A DNA stretch of 64,000 nucleotides from Echinarachnius parma (GCA_037951105.1 JBAMJV010009785.1:54538-118537), one strand, 5' to 3'. Shown: positions 1 to 12,073, counted from the stretch's first letter. A program made the numbers and translations. Notes: a model not told the origin generated them from the letters alone.

Positions 1-124
1 TTTATTCCCATATTCACAAATTATACTTTCTTTTAAAAACCATCAAATATACAAGCACTTTAATCATGAATACAATACAATACTGATGTACAAAGAATAT
101 TAGCTTGGTAAGAACTTTAATTAA

Positions 125-659
125 AGAGGTAGTACAGTTTTGGTAAGGCTGAGCTTTAGTAACCAAAACCTGCACAGTAACATTACAAACGAATAGTTAT
201 AACCCCACTATGCTCGAAAGGTATACAAAAATACAAACGACTAAGTAAAAAGCCTGTTATCATTAAAAAAGCGCCATTAAAACACAAGAGGGCGCTCTCT
301 AATAAGGCATTGGTTTCAACCATTTTTCATACAAAATTATGCATGTGATGTTTTGTTGAAATAATGATTTAATAGAGAGATCATCAACAACTATTTAAAA
401 CCGCTTTTGAAATTTTTTTGAGAAAGTGTAAGCATTTAAAAAAAAATTTCAAAAAATCATCATATTTATTTGGGGACCAAATAAATACGATCGGATATAT
501 TTATTGATATTTCAGCCATTTCTGAACCGATTTTGACCAAATAAAGTTTATTCTGCCATTAAAATTTCATGTTCTTTCAAATTCGACACTCAGTTTTTCA
601 TTACCTCGCGAAAAAATTGTGTTGCGCAGCGCCCTCTCTACCAAAACTGAACTACCCCT
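125..659 (-). mobile_element. TTAA-flanked inverted-repeat element, family T1
   Basis: Copy of a roughly 0.5-kb family seen many times here. The left end AGAGGTAGTACAGTTTTGG and right end CCAAAACTGAACTACCCCT are inverted. TTAA lies immediately left and GTAA, probably mutated TTAA, immediately right. The GAGGGCGC end is on the right, so this copy is reversed relative to most others. The family core, close to GATCAAAATCGGTTCAGAAA in other copies, appears here near 520-537 in reverse complement. No coding capacity, so it is non-autonomous. TTAA duplication is the habit of piggyBac-type elements, but the family assignment is inference. Confidence 0.8.
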
Positions 660-746
660 GTAAAGTTTTTATGAAATAAATTAAACACTTGTCTGCTTCT
701 GGTTATTTAGGAGCAAACCAATACATCTCATTCCTTATGAGAAACC

Positions 747-1076
747 AGGGGGTGTTTCACAAAGATAACAAGTCAAACTTAACACTAAATTTTACTGAGA
801 AAATATGGCAGGCCATTTGTAGCTTCAGAATCAAACTTAGTCAAGAGCTCAAAAATGTGAATATATGAAACTTTCAATAACATTTTACATCAATAACAGT
901 TCTCTCTTTTATCAAAGTCTCTTTGAAAAAAGAAAATGTTAATTTTATTAAAAAAATTGTAGGCCTGTTTAAAGAACTTGTTTAACAATTTAACAAAGAA
1001 GCTATAATGGCTTTCCATAATTTTTATGTCCAACTTAGTGTTAAGTTTGACTTGGGATCTTTGTGAAACACCCCCT
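747..1076. mobile_element. 330-bp MITE with 41-bp terminal inverted repeats
   Basis: The arms 747-787 and 1036-1076 are inverted and match at 39 of 41 positions, starting AGGGGGTGTTTCACAAAGAT. The interior is AT-rich and non-coding; a 126-codon frame across it on the minus strand is chance. No convincing target duplication was found, so the superfamily is undetermined. Confidence 0.85.
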
Positions 1077-1079
1077 AGG

Positions 1080-1810
1080 GCACTCAAACATGTCAAAGGA
1101 TGAAATATACGATTAGTAGGCAGGCGCTCGTACAATAAACTGAACAACTCAAATACTATAGTTATACATATCAAACTGTTTTGATCAAAGTTGTTCAGGT
1201 CATTGTAAGTGTCGGTTCGTCTATTTGTTTTCTGATCGGTATACGTGTTGTTCTTCTTTTGTTTGAACAATTACTTAGTAAGATTTTCGGGGTTCATTGT
1301 AAACAAATATGCATGGCAACCATTACCAATTATACATCATATAATTTAAAAAAAAGAGAGAGAACAATACAACTTTAAATTACCTTCGGACAAGACAAGT
1401 GTTTGTTATAATCATAATCATCATAATTTATTCCATCGATATAACTGTGTCTCTTTTTGTTTGTAAAACCTACTTGGTAACATTGTCGGAGTATATTGTC
1501 CAAATTGGCATGACAACCATCACCGATTATATCACATATTATACACAACAAGAGGGAGAAATATAACACGTATTAAAACCGCTTTTGGAATAGTGTATAT
1601 TATTATCATAAGTTTAATAATTAATTCCACATGAAATCACTTAAGATCTATTATGAGAGACTGGCATTATTATAATATCAAACAGTGGTTTCGATAAGAG
1701 CTCTGAAATGATTTAAGCAAACGAACGCTGCAAACATTATTATTGCATGGCGATCACTCGTGTCTACCGTCTACTAAATACAATTAAAGTGATCCATTAA
1801 CTTTGCCAAA
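1080..1810. other. Non-coding stretch with a diverged direct repeat
   Basis: No gene seen. Segments near 1252-1370 and 1447-1560 are diverged direct copies; both contain a purine/pyrimidine-rich start, then TTGT...GGCA(T/A)G.CAACCAT.ACC, then an AT-rich end with GAGAG/GAGGGAG. The short frames here lie inside this repeat. Confidence 0.5.
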
Positions 1811-2195
1811 ATTCAACCAAAATCACTTGGAGCTTTCAAACTTCTCTTGTACCTTGTTGTTAAATAGCTAATGGTAACAGAAGAATGAAATGGGTTCTGA
1901 TTTTTCAAATGTCTCCCTAATTATGAAGATATTTCAGATTACATTGTATAGCGTCTATAGACGCTTTCGACCGTAGTCAATAGTATCCGAATTCGGAGAC
2001 TATATCATCCATAGTATTTGAATTCGGATACTTCACGCGAACGATCGGGATAAAATCATTTATTCTTTTATCTCTACATAATTACTTTTCTATAAAACTC
2101 TCACATATCATTCACAAGAATCATATTGGTATATGATTGAAGTTACAAAAATCACTTTTGGGGAAAATATAAAGTTGATGTATCACTTTAATATT
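1811..2195. repeat. Dispersed repeat, copy 1
   Basis: Diverged counterpart of 4187-4510. Shared blocks in the same order include AAAATCACTTGGA, CTTCTCTTGTACCTT, ATGGTAACAGAAGAAT, AGTATCCGAATT, TTGGTATATGATTGA and ATCACTTTTGG. It also holds a perfect 16-base palindrome AGCGTCTATAGACGCT at 1950-1965 and an inverted pair around the GAATTCGG motifs at 1989-2032. No coding capacity. Confidence 0.6.
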
Positions 2196-2319
2196 GGAAA
2201 GCACTTGCGATATTTGTATTTCATATTACTGCTTTCACATGGATATAGTGTGCATATATTATAATTACAAAGTCACATATCATTAGCGCATCAGCCTTGG
2301 TGATATATCTCGTTAGCAT

Positions 2320-2690
<371 letters not shown>

Positions 2691-2697
2691 TCATCAT

Positions 2698-3160
2698 TTA
2701 CCAATTACCAATCAGTGACATTACAATGGCTATCAATATACACTGCATATAACCTAAACACAAACATACGTTTGTGTTTCCTTTTGAACATTTCTGGTAA
2801 CCCAAATATAATAATAATGCTTTATCTCATGTTTTTCTCGTTATCTTAGCGTATTTCTAATTGGCGTAATTTGCAAACACATTATAGTAAGTATGTTCGT
2901 AAGTTTCATTCGGTTTTCTTTTTCCAAACCGAAAGTAAAACGGAATGTTTCATGTTCAAATAGCACATGCTAATATTTTCACTCATTATGAATTCAGCGT
3001 AAATCAGCAGGCATACATTACAGTGAGCAAATCATATATTTCAAGTCTGGTGTGAAACATGCCCTTTTCCCTGTAAAAAGAACGCAAAACGGAATATTTT
3101 TTGCAATCTATATACGGTATGACCCATTTATACTATACAAGTAATAATTAGTAAAGGGGC
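2698..3160. other. AT-rich non-coding stretch
   Basis: No gene, RNA or element boundary could be supported. Confidence 0.5.
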
Positions 3161-3165
3161 GTATA

Positions 3166-3345
3166 ATAGTAAATGCATGTAATAAATCACAATAAATAGT
3201 AAATGCATGTAATAAATCACAATAAATAGTAAATGCAAGTAATACATCACAATAAATAGTAAATGCAAGTAATAAATCACAATAAATAGTAAAGTGCAAA
3301 TAATAAATCACAATAAATAGTAAATGCAAGTAATAAATCACAATA
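3166..3345. repeat. 30-bp minisatellite, about six copies
   Basis: Direct tandem units of about 30 bp built on TAAATGCAAGTAATAAATCA followed by CAATAAATAG. Copies differ by a few substitutions (ATG/AAG, one GTGCAAA variant). Units are adjacent with no spacers. Confidence 0.95.
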
Positions 3346-4186
3346 TTACATAATGTCGTGATACACTATTGAGATGTATTATCCTTTACTATGTACTAAA
3401 CATTGTTTGGTAGTCTTTCTATACCAAAGTTAAATGTCACAACCTCCGACTTGTGTCTTGCTTTCGATTTGAATAATTTATTTTATACTATTCTTTAATA
3501 TACCCATGTCTTTGCATATCCAAAAGGAAACACAATTCATGATACTTCAAAGTTCAAAGGCTCATGTTATTTGCTCTTGAAAAGTAATAAATATGAATAT
3601 AATACCATGTTTCGCACATAACATAATCTTCTCAAAAGCGTCGAAGGTCGATAACGACCCCAAACTATTCAAGGCATTCGATTTAACACTCATTGGGATC
3701 AGTATGCACTATATTGCATAGCGTATTAGAGTAATCCATTAAAGGACCTATAGCGTCTAGATGGCCTAATTTTCACAATTCAACTCTCTATATATAATTT
3801 TTCCTAAAGAAAAACAATTTGGCAGTCATTTCTCATGAAATCAATCAATTTTGGGGTAATTAGTAAACATCTAATTGTCCTGGGAACGCCCCTTTTAAAT
3901 CCCCAAAATGTGACGTCATCTAAAGTACGGACTAATGAACTAAATTCTGTAGATGACGCGTCATGACGTAAGCCAATGAATTGTCAATCACGCTGCCGAT
4001 TATGGACCCTAAATGTGGGTGGGGCGTAAACTGGCTGCTAAATGAGATTTGGCATCAGAAAATTTAGTCTTAAATCACTACTCTGTTTATTTTCATGGAT
4101 GTTTTTTTCGGCAGACCTATTTTACAAGTCATCAACTATGGAATAAGTGCCAAAGTACGTTGTATTCTTTAGGTCCTAATTCAGCT
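3346..4186. other. Intergenic stretch with a CRE-like cluster
   Basis: No gene recognised. A small cluster of CRE-like and CCAAT motifs at 3911-3977 is listed separately. Confidence 0.5.
3911..3977. promoter_or_regulatory. Cluster of CRE/ATF-like motifs
   Basis: A full CRE palindrome TGACGTCA at 3911-3918, TGACGCGTCA at 3954-3963, TGACGTAA at 3964-3971 and CCAAT at 3973-3977 lie within 67 bases. CREB/ATF and CCAAT factors bind such motifs in animals. No exon is recognisable nearby, so function is only a possibility. Confidence 0.3.
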
Positions 4187-4510
4187 AAAATCACTTGGAA
4201 CAATCACACTTCTCTTGTACCTTATTGTTTGCCTTATGGTAACAGAAGAATCAAATGGGTTTTGTAGTCAAAAGTATCCGAATTTGGGAAATGATCGGTG
4301 ATAAAAATCTGGCATAAATGTTCACCCTTTTTCACTAGGTAAACATTGCTCTGTTTCTATGAAAATATCACATATATTCAGAAGAATCTAAAAAATAGAA
4401 AATATTCAGAATGAAAATATTCAGAATAATCTTACAATGACATTGGTATATGATTGAGTCTCAAATATCACTTTTGGAAACACATCTTATTTGATAAATG
4501 GGTCACTTTA
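4187..4510. repeat. Dispersed repeat, copy 2
   Basis: Diverged direct counterpart of 1811-2195 with the same blocks in the same order. The 72-codon frame starting at 4049 runs through it and is not a gene. Confidence 0.6.
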
Positions 4511-5507
4511 TGAGGGGTGGGGAGAGGCACTCGCCCCCACCCAACGAATTTGGGAATTAGTGACCATATCACGCACTTATTCCAACTCCGCTCAGTATAT
4601 GAGAAAACATACATAATTTGAATGAGCATCATAGTCGGCGTGTTTTCATTCATTCTCTTCCTTTTATAAAGATAATGATAATTATTATTATTCAGTTACT
4701 GTTAATAATAAGCAATTTCATTATTATAATGCGATATCTTTACGCCCAACTTGGCACCACAAAACTATCACGGTGCTTATAAATACAGTACAACAACTGT
4801 ACAATGTAAGGCAATACTAGGCTGTAATTGTTCTCCTCAAAATAAAATTTCAAAAGGGCACATATTAAAGAAAGTTACCCTTGCAATAGTGAAGTAACCC
4901 AATACAATCAAATTGTATCAATGAAAATAAGATTTGTGCGTATAGACAGCTATAGAGTTTGTAAGTACATATTTATATGGCAATCTTTAAAATGGGAGTG
5001 TATACAATTATGTAGCATATTATTTGTAGCATAATAAATAACGGTTAAATAAATGTATGATTTTGATTTACAATGATTTACTTATATGAAATATGATCAG
5101 TGTTCAGAAACAATGTATTTATTCCGTCATTATTTTGTAATAGTTATAATTTCGTGCATTGGGTATTAAGGTATACATCTGATTCATTGTAAAATAGACA
5201 ATAATCGCCTATAATGGTACCTAGCAGAAAGACAGGTGCGGAACAAGAATTTATAAGTTACACCATTTATTATAATAATTAAATAAATTAATTATGAATA
5301 ACCAATAAATATTTTAAACAAATTACGACAAGGTTTGTAGGATATCAAAAAGATATTCACCATGACTAAATAAAGCTATTATAGCTCTATATGTACATAT
5401 TTATAATTATTATTAATCTAATGTAAAATATTGCCAATAAATACCTACAAAGTTTATAACAAGGTTTTACATGTATATATAAAAAAAAAAAAAAAAGAAT
5501 GTCATTA
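4511..5507. other. AT-rich 3' flank of the GT31 gene
   Basis: No gene seen. TTTATT at 5266-5271 reads AATAAA on the minus strand and could be a poly(A) signal for the gene at 5508-6638, about 240 bases past its stop. An A-run lies at about 5481-5496. Confidence 0.4.
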
Positions 5508-6638
5508 CTATAAAGTAATAGTCATATTTGTCCACATCTTCCAGAGTTGAGCCATCTGCGAGACTGGAACGTGGAAAACGGTATAAATTTTATTGTAAAA
5601 ATCTATATGCTTCTTATCTGTTGGAAGAGATTCATTTTTCCTTTTGGTCAGGTCTGATAAGATGAAACCCTTTTGGTTTCTTAGAAGGATTCCCGCTTTG
5701 CTGCAACACATGCCAACGTAGACGTCTGACCAAGGAAAGAGAGGGGTTTCCAAGGACGCTGCATACACCTTCTTAGCAACGTCCATTGAGAAGATGTAAG
5801 CGGGGCCGGTAAAGAAGGGCGGGAACCTTTTCTTGGGCCACAGGTGTGGAGGGGTGTAAAACTTCCCCCATGCGCTCTTCGGGTCGCGCACGATGGCGTG
5901 GTTGTGGAGGTCGCCACGCGCGAAAAACTTCGAGGGGCCTTTGATGAGTAGAGTGGTGATCGTTTTGGGATTGATCAGAACGTCGTCGTCGAGTTTCATG
6001 ACGAACCGCGCTCGGCTGCAATACGTCGTCGTCCATTTCAACCCCATCACGGACTTGAGCGTCATATTGAGGTAATCGTCGGTGAAGTTCTCCTGTACGA
6101 TGTCGCCGAAGATGGTCGCCTCGTCGCGTAGCCTCGTCTGCATGAACGCGTCGTCCACAGCGCCCAGCGAGAATACGACGCGCATAGACGTTGACGCGTT
6201 CTCAGGATGACGCGCATTGGTGTTGTTGTGACGCGCATCCTTGGTAAGCGGGGGCCACGTCTCTGCGCGCGCGAAGGTATTCCGTATTAAATTCCGCCTC
6301 AGAAAGTGATCAGGAGCCGAGTTGACGAAGATGACGATAAGCAGATCCTTGCCTTCGGTTGGTTTTGGTTCGCATCGTTCCGTGGGGTTGATGATGTACG
6401 TGTAGTTGTGCGGGTCCACGCGGCGCAGCCAGTTCTGGACGCCGCGCTGAATGCGGGCGACGTTGGCCCGGTGGTTGGTGTCCGATTTGTGTTTGAAACA
6501 CACGGGTCCTGGGTCGATCAACGTCGCGTTCGCCCGCTTGCTAAGACTGCTCTGCGACAGGTGGTCGCGTATGAAACACAAGGCAAGGACACTCAGCGCC
6601 GCGTTGAAAAACAACTTCTTCCAAGTTTTCATATTCAC
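5508..6638 (-). CDS. Beta-1,3-galactosyltransferase-like glycosyltransferase (GT31)
   Basis: A 376-residue type II Golgi protein in one uninterrupted frame. A short cytoplasmic start is followed by a membrane anchor at residues 9-23, a stem, and a GT31 catalytic domain from about residue 97. Visible family motifs are RRNLIRNTFA (114-123), the metal- and UDP-sugar-binding triad in KLDDDV (DDD 217-219), FFTGPAYIFS (275-284) and WSDVYVGMCC (303-312). The last usually reads EDVYVG, so the acidic residue is replaced by Ser304. Several N-glycosylation sequons are present, for example near residues 37, 78, 184, 191 and 371. GT31 enzymes transfer Gal or GlcNAc from UDP-sugar to glycoprotein or glycolipid acceptors in beta-1,3 linkage; the donor cannot be told from sequence. 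The length suits the family. Its central part is far more GC-rich than its flanks. A CCAAT (minus strand) lies near 6912-6916. Confidence 0.92.
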   Translation of the reverse strand: MNMKTWKKLFFNAALSVLALCFIRDHLSQSSLSKRANATLIDPGPVCFKHKSDTNHRANVARIQRGVQNWLRRVDPHNYTYIINPTERCEPKPTEGKDLLIVIFVNSAPDHFLRRNLIRNTFARAETWPPLTKDARHNNTNARHPENASTSMRVVFSLGAVDDAFMQTRLRDEATIFGDIVQENFTDDYLNMTLKSVMGLKWTTTYCSRARFVMKLDDDVLINPKTITTLLIKGPSKFFARGDLHNHAIVRDPKSAWGKFYTPPHLWPKKRFPPFFTGPAYIFSMDVAKKVYAASLETPLFPWSDVYVGMCCSKAGILLRNQKGFILSDLTKRKNESLPTDKKHIDFYNKIYTVFHVPVSQMAQLWKMWTNMTITL

Positions 6639-7920
6639 ACGATCACGATCTCAATCCCGAGGTCGAAAACATGTCTCCAAAATTTAAAATCGAATTGCAC
6701 GGTCTCCAAGTAACAACGAGGGAAAATATTCACTGAGATTATGAAAGTTATTTTTCAACAGGGAGATCGATCTACACTGAGACACACAAACGCCGGAAAT
6801 ATTTGCTTAGATCTCAGTCTTGTTCACATTCAAAATCTGGACAGTCCGATAAGAAATAACACTAAGAATCCCAAACAATGAGCCGAGAGCACAAAATAAT
6901 CTCTAGCGATCAGGATTGGCTGTTCATGATCGACTAAAGAGTAATGTATAAAACATTATCCGTTCAGAAATGTGAAAGTGATTATTTTACGCGATCAGAC
7001 GTACGCACAATAGAAACTTCCTTTTGGCGGCCAACAATAACGAATATGAATGGGAATCCCCCCACGTAGATATAATGTGCACACAAGTTGAACCCTTCCT
7101 CGGGTCTCTGTTATTATAGCGCTTAGGGTTAATCAACAATTATGGAAAACAATACCGAAAGTGAAATGGATATAACGAGAGATATAGAGTATTCCACGAG
7201 TAGTACGAGTAAACAATATAACTATAACTATATAAATACGATTCTCAAACTGAAACCCGGATACAAGCAAACACTTGTTAGATCTTCAGCAATCAGAAGT
7301 GATTGTTTCACGATAGTATAGTATTCATGATCACGGGCAAGCTAGTCGATGTCCATACAGATCTGAGCAAGCGCCGATGTGTACCCTCACACTCGCAATT
7401 AATGCGCGCCGATGTGCGACACATGCGTTTCCCCCTTCTGCAGATCTGCGCTCCATGTGGACAAACCACGCAAGAGTTAACGCGAATATTGCACCTGCCC
7501 TCGCTTCGCTCGCCTATGTATTATCCCTGAGTATGATGAACATTTCGCGTGTAACTGTAGCACACGTGTGCGTGCCAGTGACGCATAGCTCTACCCTCCC
7601 GCTCTACATAAATTATATAGGAAGACGCTCATTTTGTATCATCGCAAATGTGCCTTGCCTTGCTTCGTGCTCAGAAGGAAATAGACTATTAGTCAGTTAG
7701 CCGAGAGAAATATAAACACCGTGGATATGTTGAAACAGGTGACCAAGAGGTCAAGAAGTCACCAGTCCTACAAAAATGTCGAATTTGAACTTGAAAGTGA
7801 CTTTAATCAACAAAAACATTATTTAGAACATAACAATTGAATGTAGTGCACAACAAAAAGGGAATAGCTCTGAAAATGAATAGGATGATAATGCCAAATA
7901 ATATTTTATTTTCTGTTTTA
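6639..7920. other. Upstream region of the GT31 gene, no further gene
   Basis: Holds the presumed 5' region of the minus-strand GT31 gene. No TATA box is convincing. Short plus-strand frames at 7303-7700 have no recognisable domain. Confidence 0.45.
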
Positions 7921-7924
7921 TTTG

Positions 7925-8110
<186 letters not shown>

Positions 8111-8296
8111 GATTATCATTATACTTAAATTTTTCGTTAGAATTGTAAGTATACACATCTTAAAATTATTCATTATTATTGCATGTGTTTATATTTTCCT
8201 TTCAATTATCATTTTAAAGATAGACATCTGTACAATTTTACCAAATATATAACAATTAACTGAAACTGACCAGAAATATATATTATATATGAAAAA

Positions 8297-8375
8297 GAGC
8301 ACAGAAAATAGGGGTTTTCCAGGATTCTAACCCGAGACCTCCTGATTATTAGACCAGTGCTCAACTTTTGCTTTT
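8297..8375 (-). repeat. tRNA-derived SINE relic
   Basis: On the minus strand a tRNA-like 3' half is visible. An anticodon-stem segment has loop CTAATAA (anticodon AAT if read as tRNA), then AGGAGGTCTCGGG and a B-box-like GGGTTAGAATCCTGG. The acceptor stem is not convincing, so this is a degraded tRNA-related repeat and not a working tRNA gene. Confidence 0.45.
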
Positions 8376-9007
8376 GATACATTTTATCAATACATATCTT
8401 TTCGAATAATCGCATCAGCGAAGGAGATTTACATTTAACCAACGATAGTTTTGAAATATAAGCTTTTATTTTGATCCTGCATTTTAATTATGTTCAAATT
8501 GACTGCAGTATAATCACGCACATTGTCTGGTATACTTGGTTGCTTTCATGTGCCCATTATATAGATTTACGGCTAATTGTACGATCAATTAATCAATCAT
8601 ACGCTTGATTGATCGTAAGTTGTTTTGATACGGGGGCCCATCATACATACTAATGAGGCAATACAAATTAAAATTAAGAATAAAACACTGTTGATAACGG
8701 GTAATGTACTTGGATGTTCAGTTCAGTTTACGTTGTAGTTCAGTTTATTTACATTTCCAACTTAATTTCAACAATATGCATTGTACATAACTAAGAGAAT
8801 TTTCATTTATATAAAATAACATTTTGCATGGTTTGTGGAAAGTTTGTGGGTTTTTGCCTTGGTCCTTTACAGCAAACCGATATATTTTAAATATGAATGC
8901 AAATTCTTAACCTACATCTTTGAGTCGTATTATGTGATTTGAGGGGAAATTTGGAACATTGCGTCTATAATATGTATCAACATAATTATGTGCTCATTTT
9001 CATTTGA
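8376..9007. other. AT-rich non-coding stretch with a short hairpin
   Basis: No gene. An imperfect hairpin at about 8582-8616 pairs ACGATCAAT with ATTGATCGT and resembles the arms of the small element at 9276-9455. Confidence 0.4.
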
Positions 9008-9527
9008 AAGGGATATAAATTAGTAACATTGTCCAAATCCAATAAACTTAATATAGCGCTTCTCCTATACCTTTTTGTATTCATATTATCAATTTTAGGC
9101 ATCGATCCTGTTCCGGTTTTCAAAATGTCTTTTTCGTTATAATGAATGTATGATTGAGGTTTTTGAATATAAAATTCGCTTGTGGAGGATTTCAACTGTG
9201 TATAAAGTCAGTGCACATTACTCGGTCATATGATACTCATTTACCGTGACATTTTCACTCAGTGACCATATCATGGTCCCGTTGCAGAAAGAGATACGAT
9301 CGATTGTAAGTTACAATTGATTGTAAGTCAGTTCATGTGTTCTAAACATTGCTAAATGCGCAAATCTGATTGGTTGAAACGCGCAAATCGTCTGACTTAC
9401 AGTTAATTGTAACTTACAATCGATTGTATCACCTTTTTTTTGTGCAACGTGCCCCATGTCTCATACATACGCATAGCCTCAACCCTTCATCAGTGTTTGC
9501 AATTGTCAACAAAATTACTAGATCCCT
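9008..9527 (-). mobile_element. TTAA-flanked element, family T4
   Basis: Left end AGGGATATAAATTAGTAAC and right end AATTACTAGATCCCT, with TTGA left and TTAA right. It is the reverse complement of the copy at 29181-29879: GTTAC/CATTGTCC and AGTGTTTGCAATTGTC blocks are shared. It is interrupted by a smaller element at 9276-9455. No coding capacity. Confidence 0.7.
9276..9455. mobile_element. 180-bp MITE nested in the T4 copy
   Basis: Long inverted arms, roughly 55 bases each, contain CGTTGCA, GATCGATTGTAAGTTAC and CTGACTTACA blocks in mirror order. ATG flanks both sides (9273-9275, 9456-9458), and other T4 copies lack this insertion, which marks it as a secondary insertion. Confidence 0.7.
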
Positions 9528-9529
9528 TT

Positions 9530-10100
9530 AACATCTAACTATACCAAATTGGTTAATAATCTAATATAATATCCGGCTTCCAACTTGACGGAAGCAGTCA
9601 CAATCCAATACCAAGACAAAAACAAATATTATTCTTTTTTCAAGGCTTCGAAAAAAACAGCGTTATTAGTTTTTGATGCGAAGCAGAATGTAATAGAAAC
9701 AACATTATTACTTCCTTATATATTGAGCGGTACGAAATGTGGGATTATACATGCATAACATATAATAGTGATAATAATTCCCATATTACAAAAACAAATG
9801 AAACAATGCAATCTGGTGCCGAAAAGAGATTACCAAAAAAAAAAAAAATTACCATACTGTTTTATGATTTGTTGTAAATGTTATTGCAATATTTTAATGT
9901 CAATAATCTTCTTTTCTTTCTTCTGGCATTGTGTATAATATATATATATATATTTTTTTTTGGGGGGGGGGGGCTGTAGTAATACATTTATTGATTATAG
10001 TTTCTCGTTGTAATTTACTGGGTTTATAATATAGAGATGTCATCTAAATGTGTTCTAAATATATATAAATGTATGATAAATAACAGTATCCTATGATATA
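9530..10100. other. AT-rich non-coding stretch
   Basis: No gene. Contains an A-run near 9836, a (TA)n then T then G9 tract at about 9938-9973, and otherwise featureless sequence. Confidence 0.5.
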
Positions 10101-10102
10101 TA

Positions 10103-11280
10103 CTCCGCAAAAAAAGACACAGGACACTTAGTTAAGACAAAATATCTCACATTTACTTATGATAAAATATATGTTATTATATATCAAATTAAAGATAAAA
10201 AACCTTCTTCAATATTGGAATAAAATCCGAATGAAATCATTCATGCATGATTTGTCACGGTCAATTTACCACCGCAAGGTCTGTTTTCAAAAATAGCAAA
10301 ATGGAACATCCATTCAACCATATAAATGTTGATAAGCACAATCTAAAACGCTATACGGTATGCGTGACATGTCATAATCTTTTATTACAAATGTGATATT
10401 TTTTATTTTTAGGTTTTATTTTCATCCAAATGTAAGTAAATGTGGAATTCCATGGCAAAGGTTTATTTGTCGAAACCACAGTTTGCGCCCTTATTTCAGC
10501 AAATGTGGGATACAGACTTCTCAAGAATTATACTATAGTCCACAGATCTTCACGGACCTGATGTCACCCTGTCCAACCATGTCGTCAGTCTCTGACATGT
10601 CATTTCTCTAACCCTAAACCTAGGTAAATATGGTTACAATTGCAGGGGACACATGAAACAGACAAGCTTTATATGCCTCAAAGACAGACCAGTATAATGA
10701 TGTTCTTATAACCTGGCCCTGTTTTATTGAAAAATGTGTATTTTCGGAGTTTATTCATGACAATAAGGTTAAATAATGTCACAATTTACTTGCCCCGCAC
10801 ATCTTGCTTTAAGCAAATACTTATGTAGCAGTCACACCGCCAAACCGAATCCAAACCGAAACCAGACCGAACTTTCACTTTATCGGGCACCGACAAGAGC
10901 CTGAACTGGGGTTAGCAGTTACAAAAAAAGAGACCGACAATTCCGATACCACTCCGACACCAAACCGCTAGCACCCCGAACGTCCCCGAAACGTCCCCGA
11001 ATTATTCGGTCTCGTGTCGATTTGGCGGTGTGACTGCTACATTACTATCATATCAGTCGAATGGTTCGGTCCTCCATTGTTTTTGCTATTTTCGAAAATA
11101 GACCTTGCTATTGTTAATTGACCATGACAGTTCATGCATGAACGATTACACCTTAACTTTATACCCTGCCTGTAGACGACTAAATGTCCTTTAATTTGAT
11201 ATATGATACTGTACACCTTATTGTACATAAATATTAAATATTTCAACTGAAACAAGTGTCCTGTTTCTTTTTTTGCGGAA
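10103..11280. mobile_element. 1.18-kb TA-flanked element with 27-bp TIRs
   Basis: Ends CTCCGCAAAAAAAGACACAG and, inverted, TTCCGCAAAAAAAGAAACAG agree at 25 of 27 positions. TA lies on both sides (10101-10102, 11281-11282). Further inverted pairing includes TATATCAAATTAAAG near the ends. TA duplication and this end style suit Tc1/mariner-type elements. There is no transposase frame, so it is non-autonomous. It carries a smaller element at 10825-11040. Confidence 0.8.
10825..11040. mobile_element. 216-bp MITE nested in the 1.18-kb element
   Basis: Begins GTAGCAGTCACACCGCCAAA and ends with its inverse (TTTGGCGGTGTGACTGCTAC). The interior is unusually GC-rich, with repeated CCGA-type units such as CCAAACCGA and CGTCCCCGAA, in strong contrast to its host. 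Confidence 0.85.
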
Positions 11281-11283
11281 TAT

Positions 11284-11825
11284 ATAATGTTGTATACTTA
11301 TTAGAGAGTTTGGAATGATACACTTGGCAATGTAAACAGTTTAATACAAACAAATTATTGTTAATTGTCAAAGTAGGTAAGTAAGTAATCATAACCATGC
11401 ATTCTAATAGTTTATATCATATTATCGGGCTTAAAAACATTGTATTTGTATAATATAGCTGCATGATAATGTTTATGATTAACACTATTGCCGTTGTGTT
11501 TTATAGTTATTGCAGGGAAAGAATGCCGACGATAAATAATTATACTTGCTTTTGGTGTACTAAAGTATTTGGTGTACATAAGCTATAAAAAGCAAGCTCA
11601 AGATAAAATACGGCTATACAAATAAATTGCTTGTAAGTTTTCTATTCAAACATTTTATTGGCTTCTATAGTATTCAAATATGATATCAAGTTCATCATGG
11701 ATATTAGGTGGGAAATGGCAATAGTTAACACATATAAAATATATATAAAATATATATAAATATATATAAATATAACACTATATAAAATGATTACCGTGCC
11801 AAGTATGATGTTACTCTATTTGAAC
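11284..11825. other. AT-rich non-coding stretch
   Basis: No gene. A (TATATAAA)-type low-complexity tract lies at about 11732-11785. Confidence 0.5.
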
Positions 11826-12073
11826 AGCTTAGTTCAAAAAGGCGCCAAATCCACTTCCGAAAAGAAAAGAAAAATGAGTTAACGATATCAGTACATAAGT
11901 AAGCTTCCGGTTGCTATTTAGAAATCCAAATTTTACAGCAAATTGCACAATCAAAATCAAAATATGGAATTTTCATATTACCATAGGCTGGTATATGTGC
12001 ACAAAGTTGGACAAAGAAACCTGCTTTTCTCCAAAGTTGAAACAGTGGATTTAGCGCCTTTTGGAATTAAGCT
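11826..12073. mobile_element. 248-bp MITE
   Basis: Arms 11826-11855 and 12044-12073 are inverted with 27 of 30 matches; the core is AAAAGGCGC(C/T)AAATCCACT. No coding capacity and no certain target duplication. Confidence 0.7.

Noticed and set aside
890..1270. 126-codon minus-strand frame
   Set aside because: It runs across one arm of the MITE at 747-1076 and has no recognisable domain.
3166..3345. Possible CRISPR-like array
   Set aside because: Units are adjacent without unique spacers and the genome is animal; it is a minisatellite.
6306..6713. 135-codon plus-strand frame
   Set aside because: Antisense shadow of the GT31 gene, whose minus-strand frame has clear family motifs.
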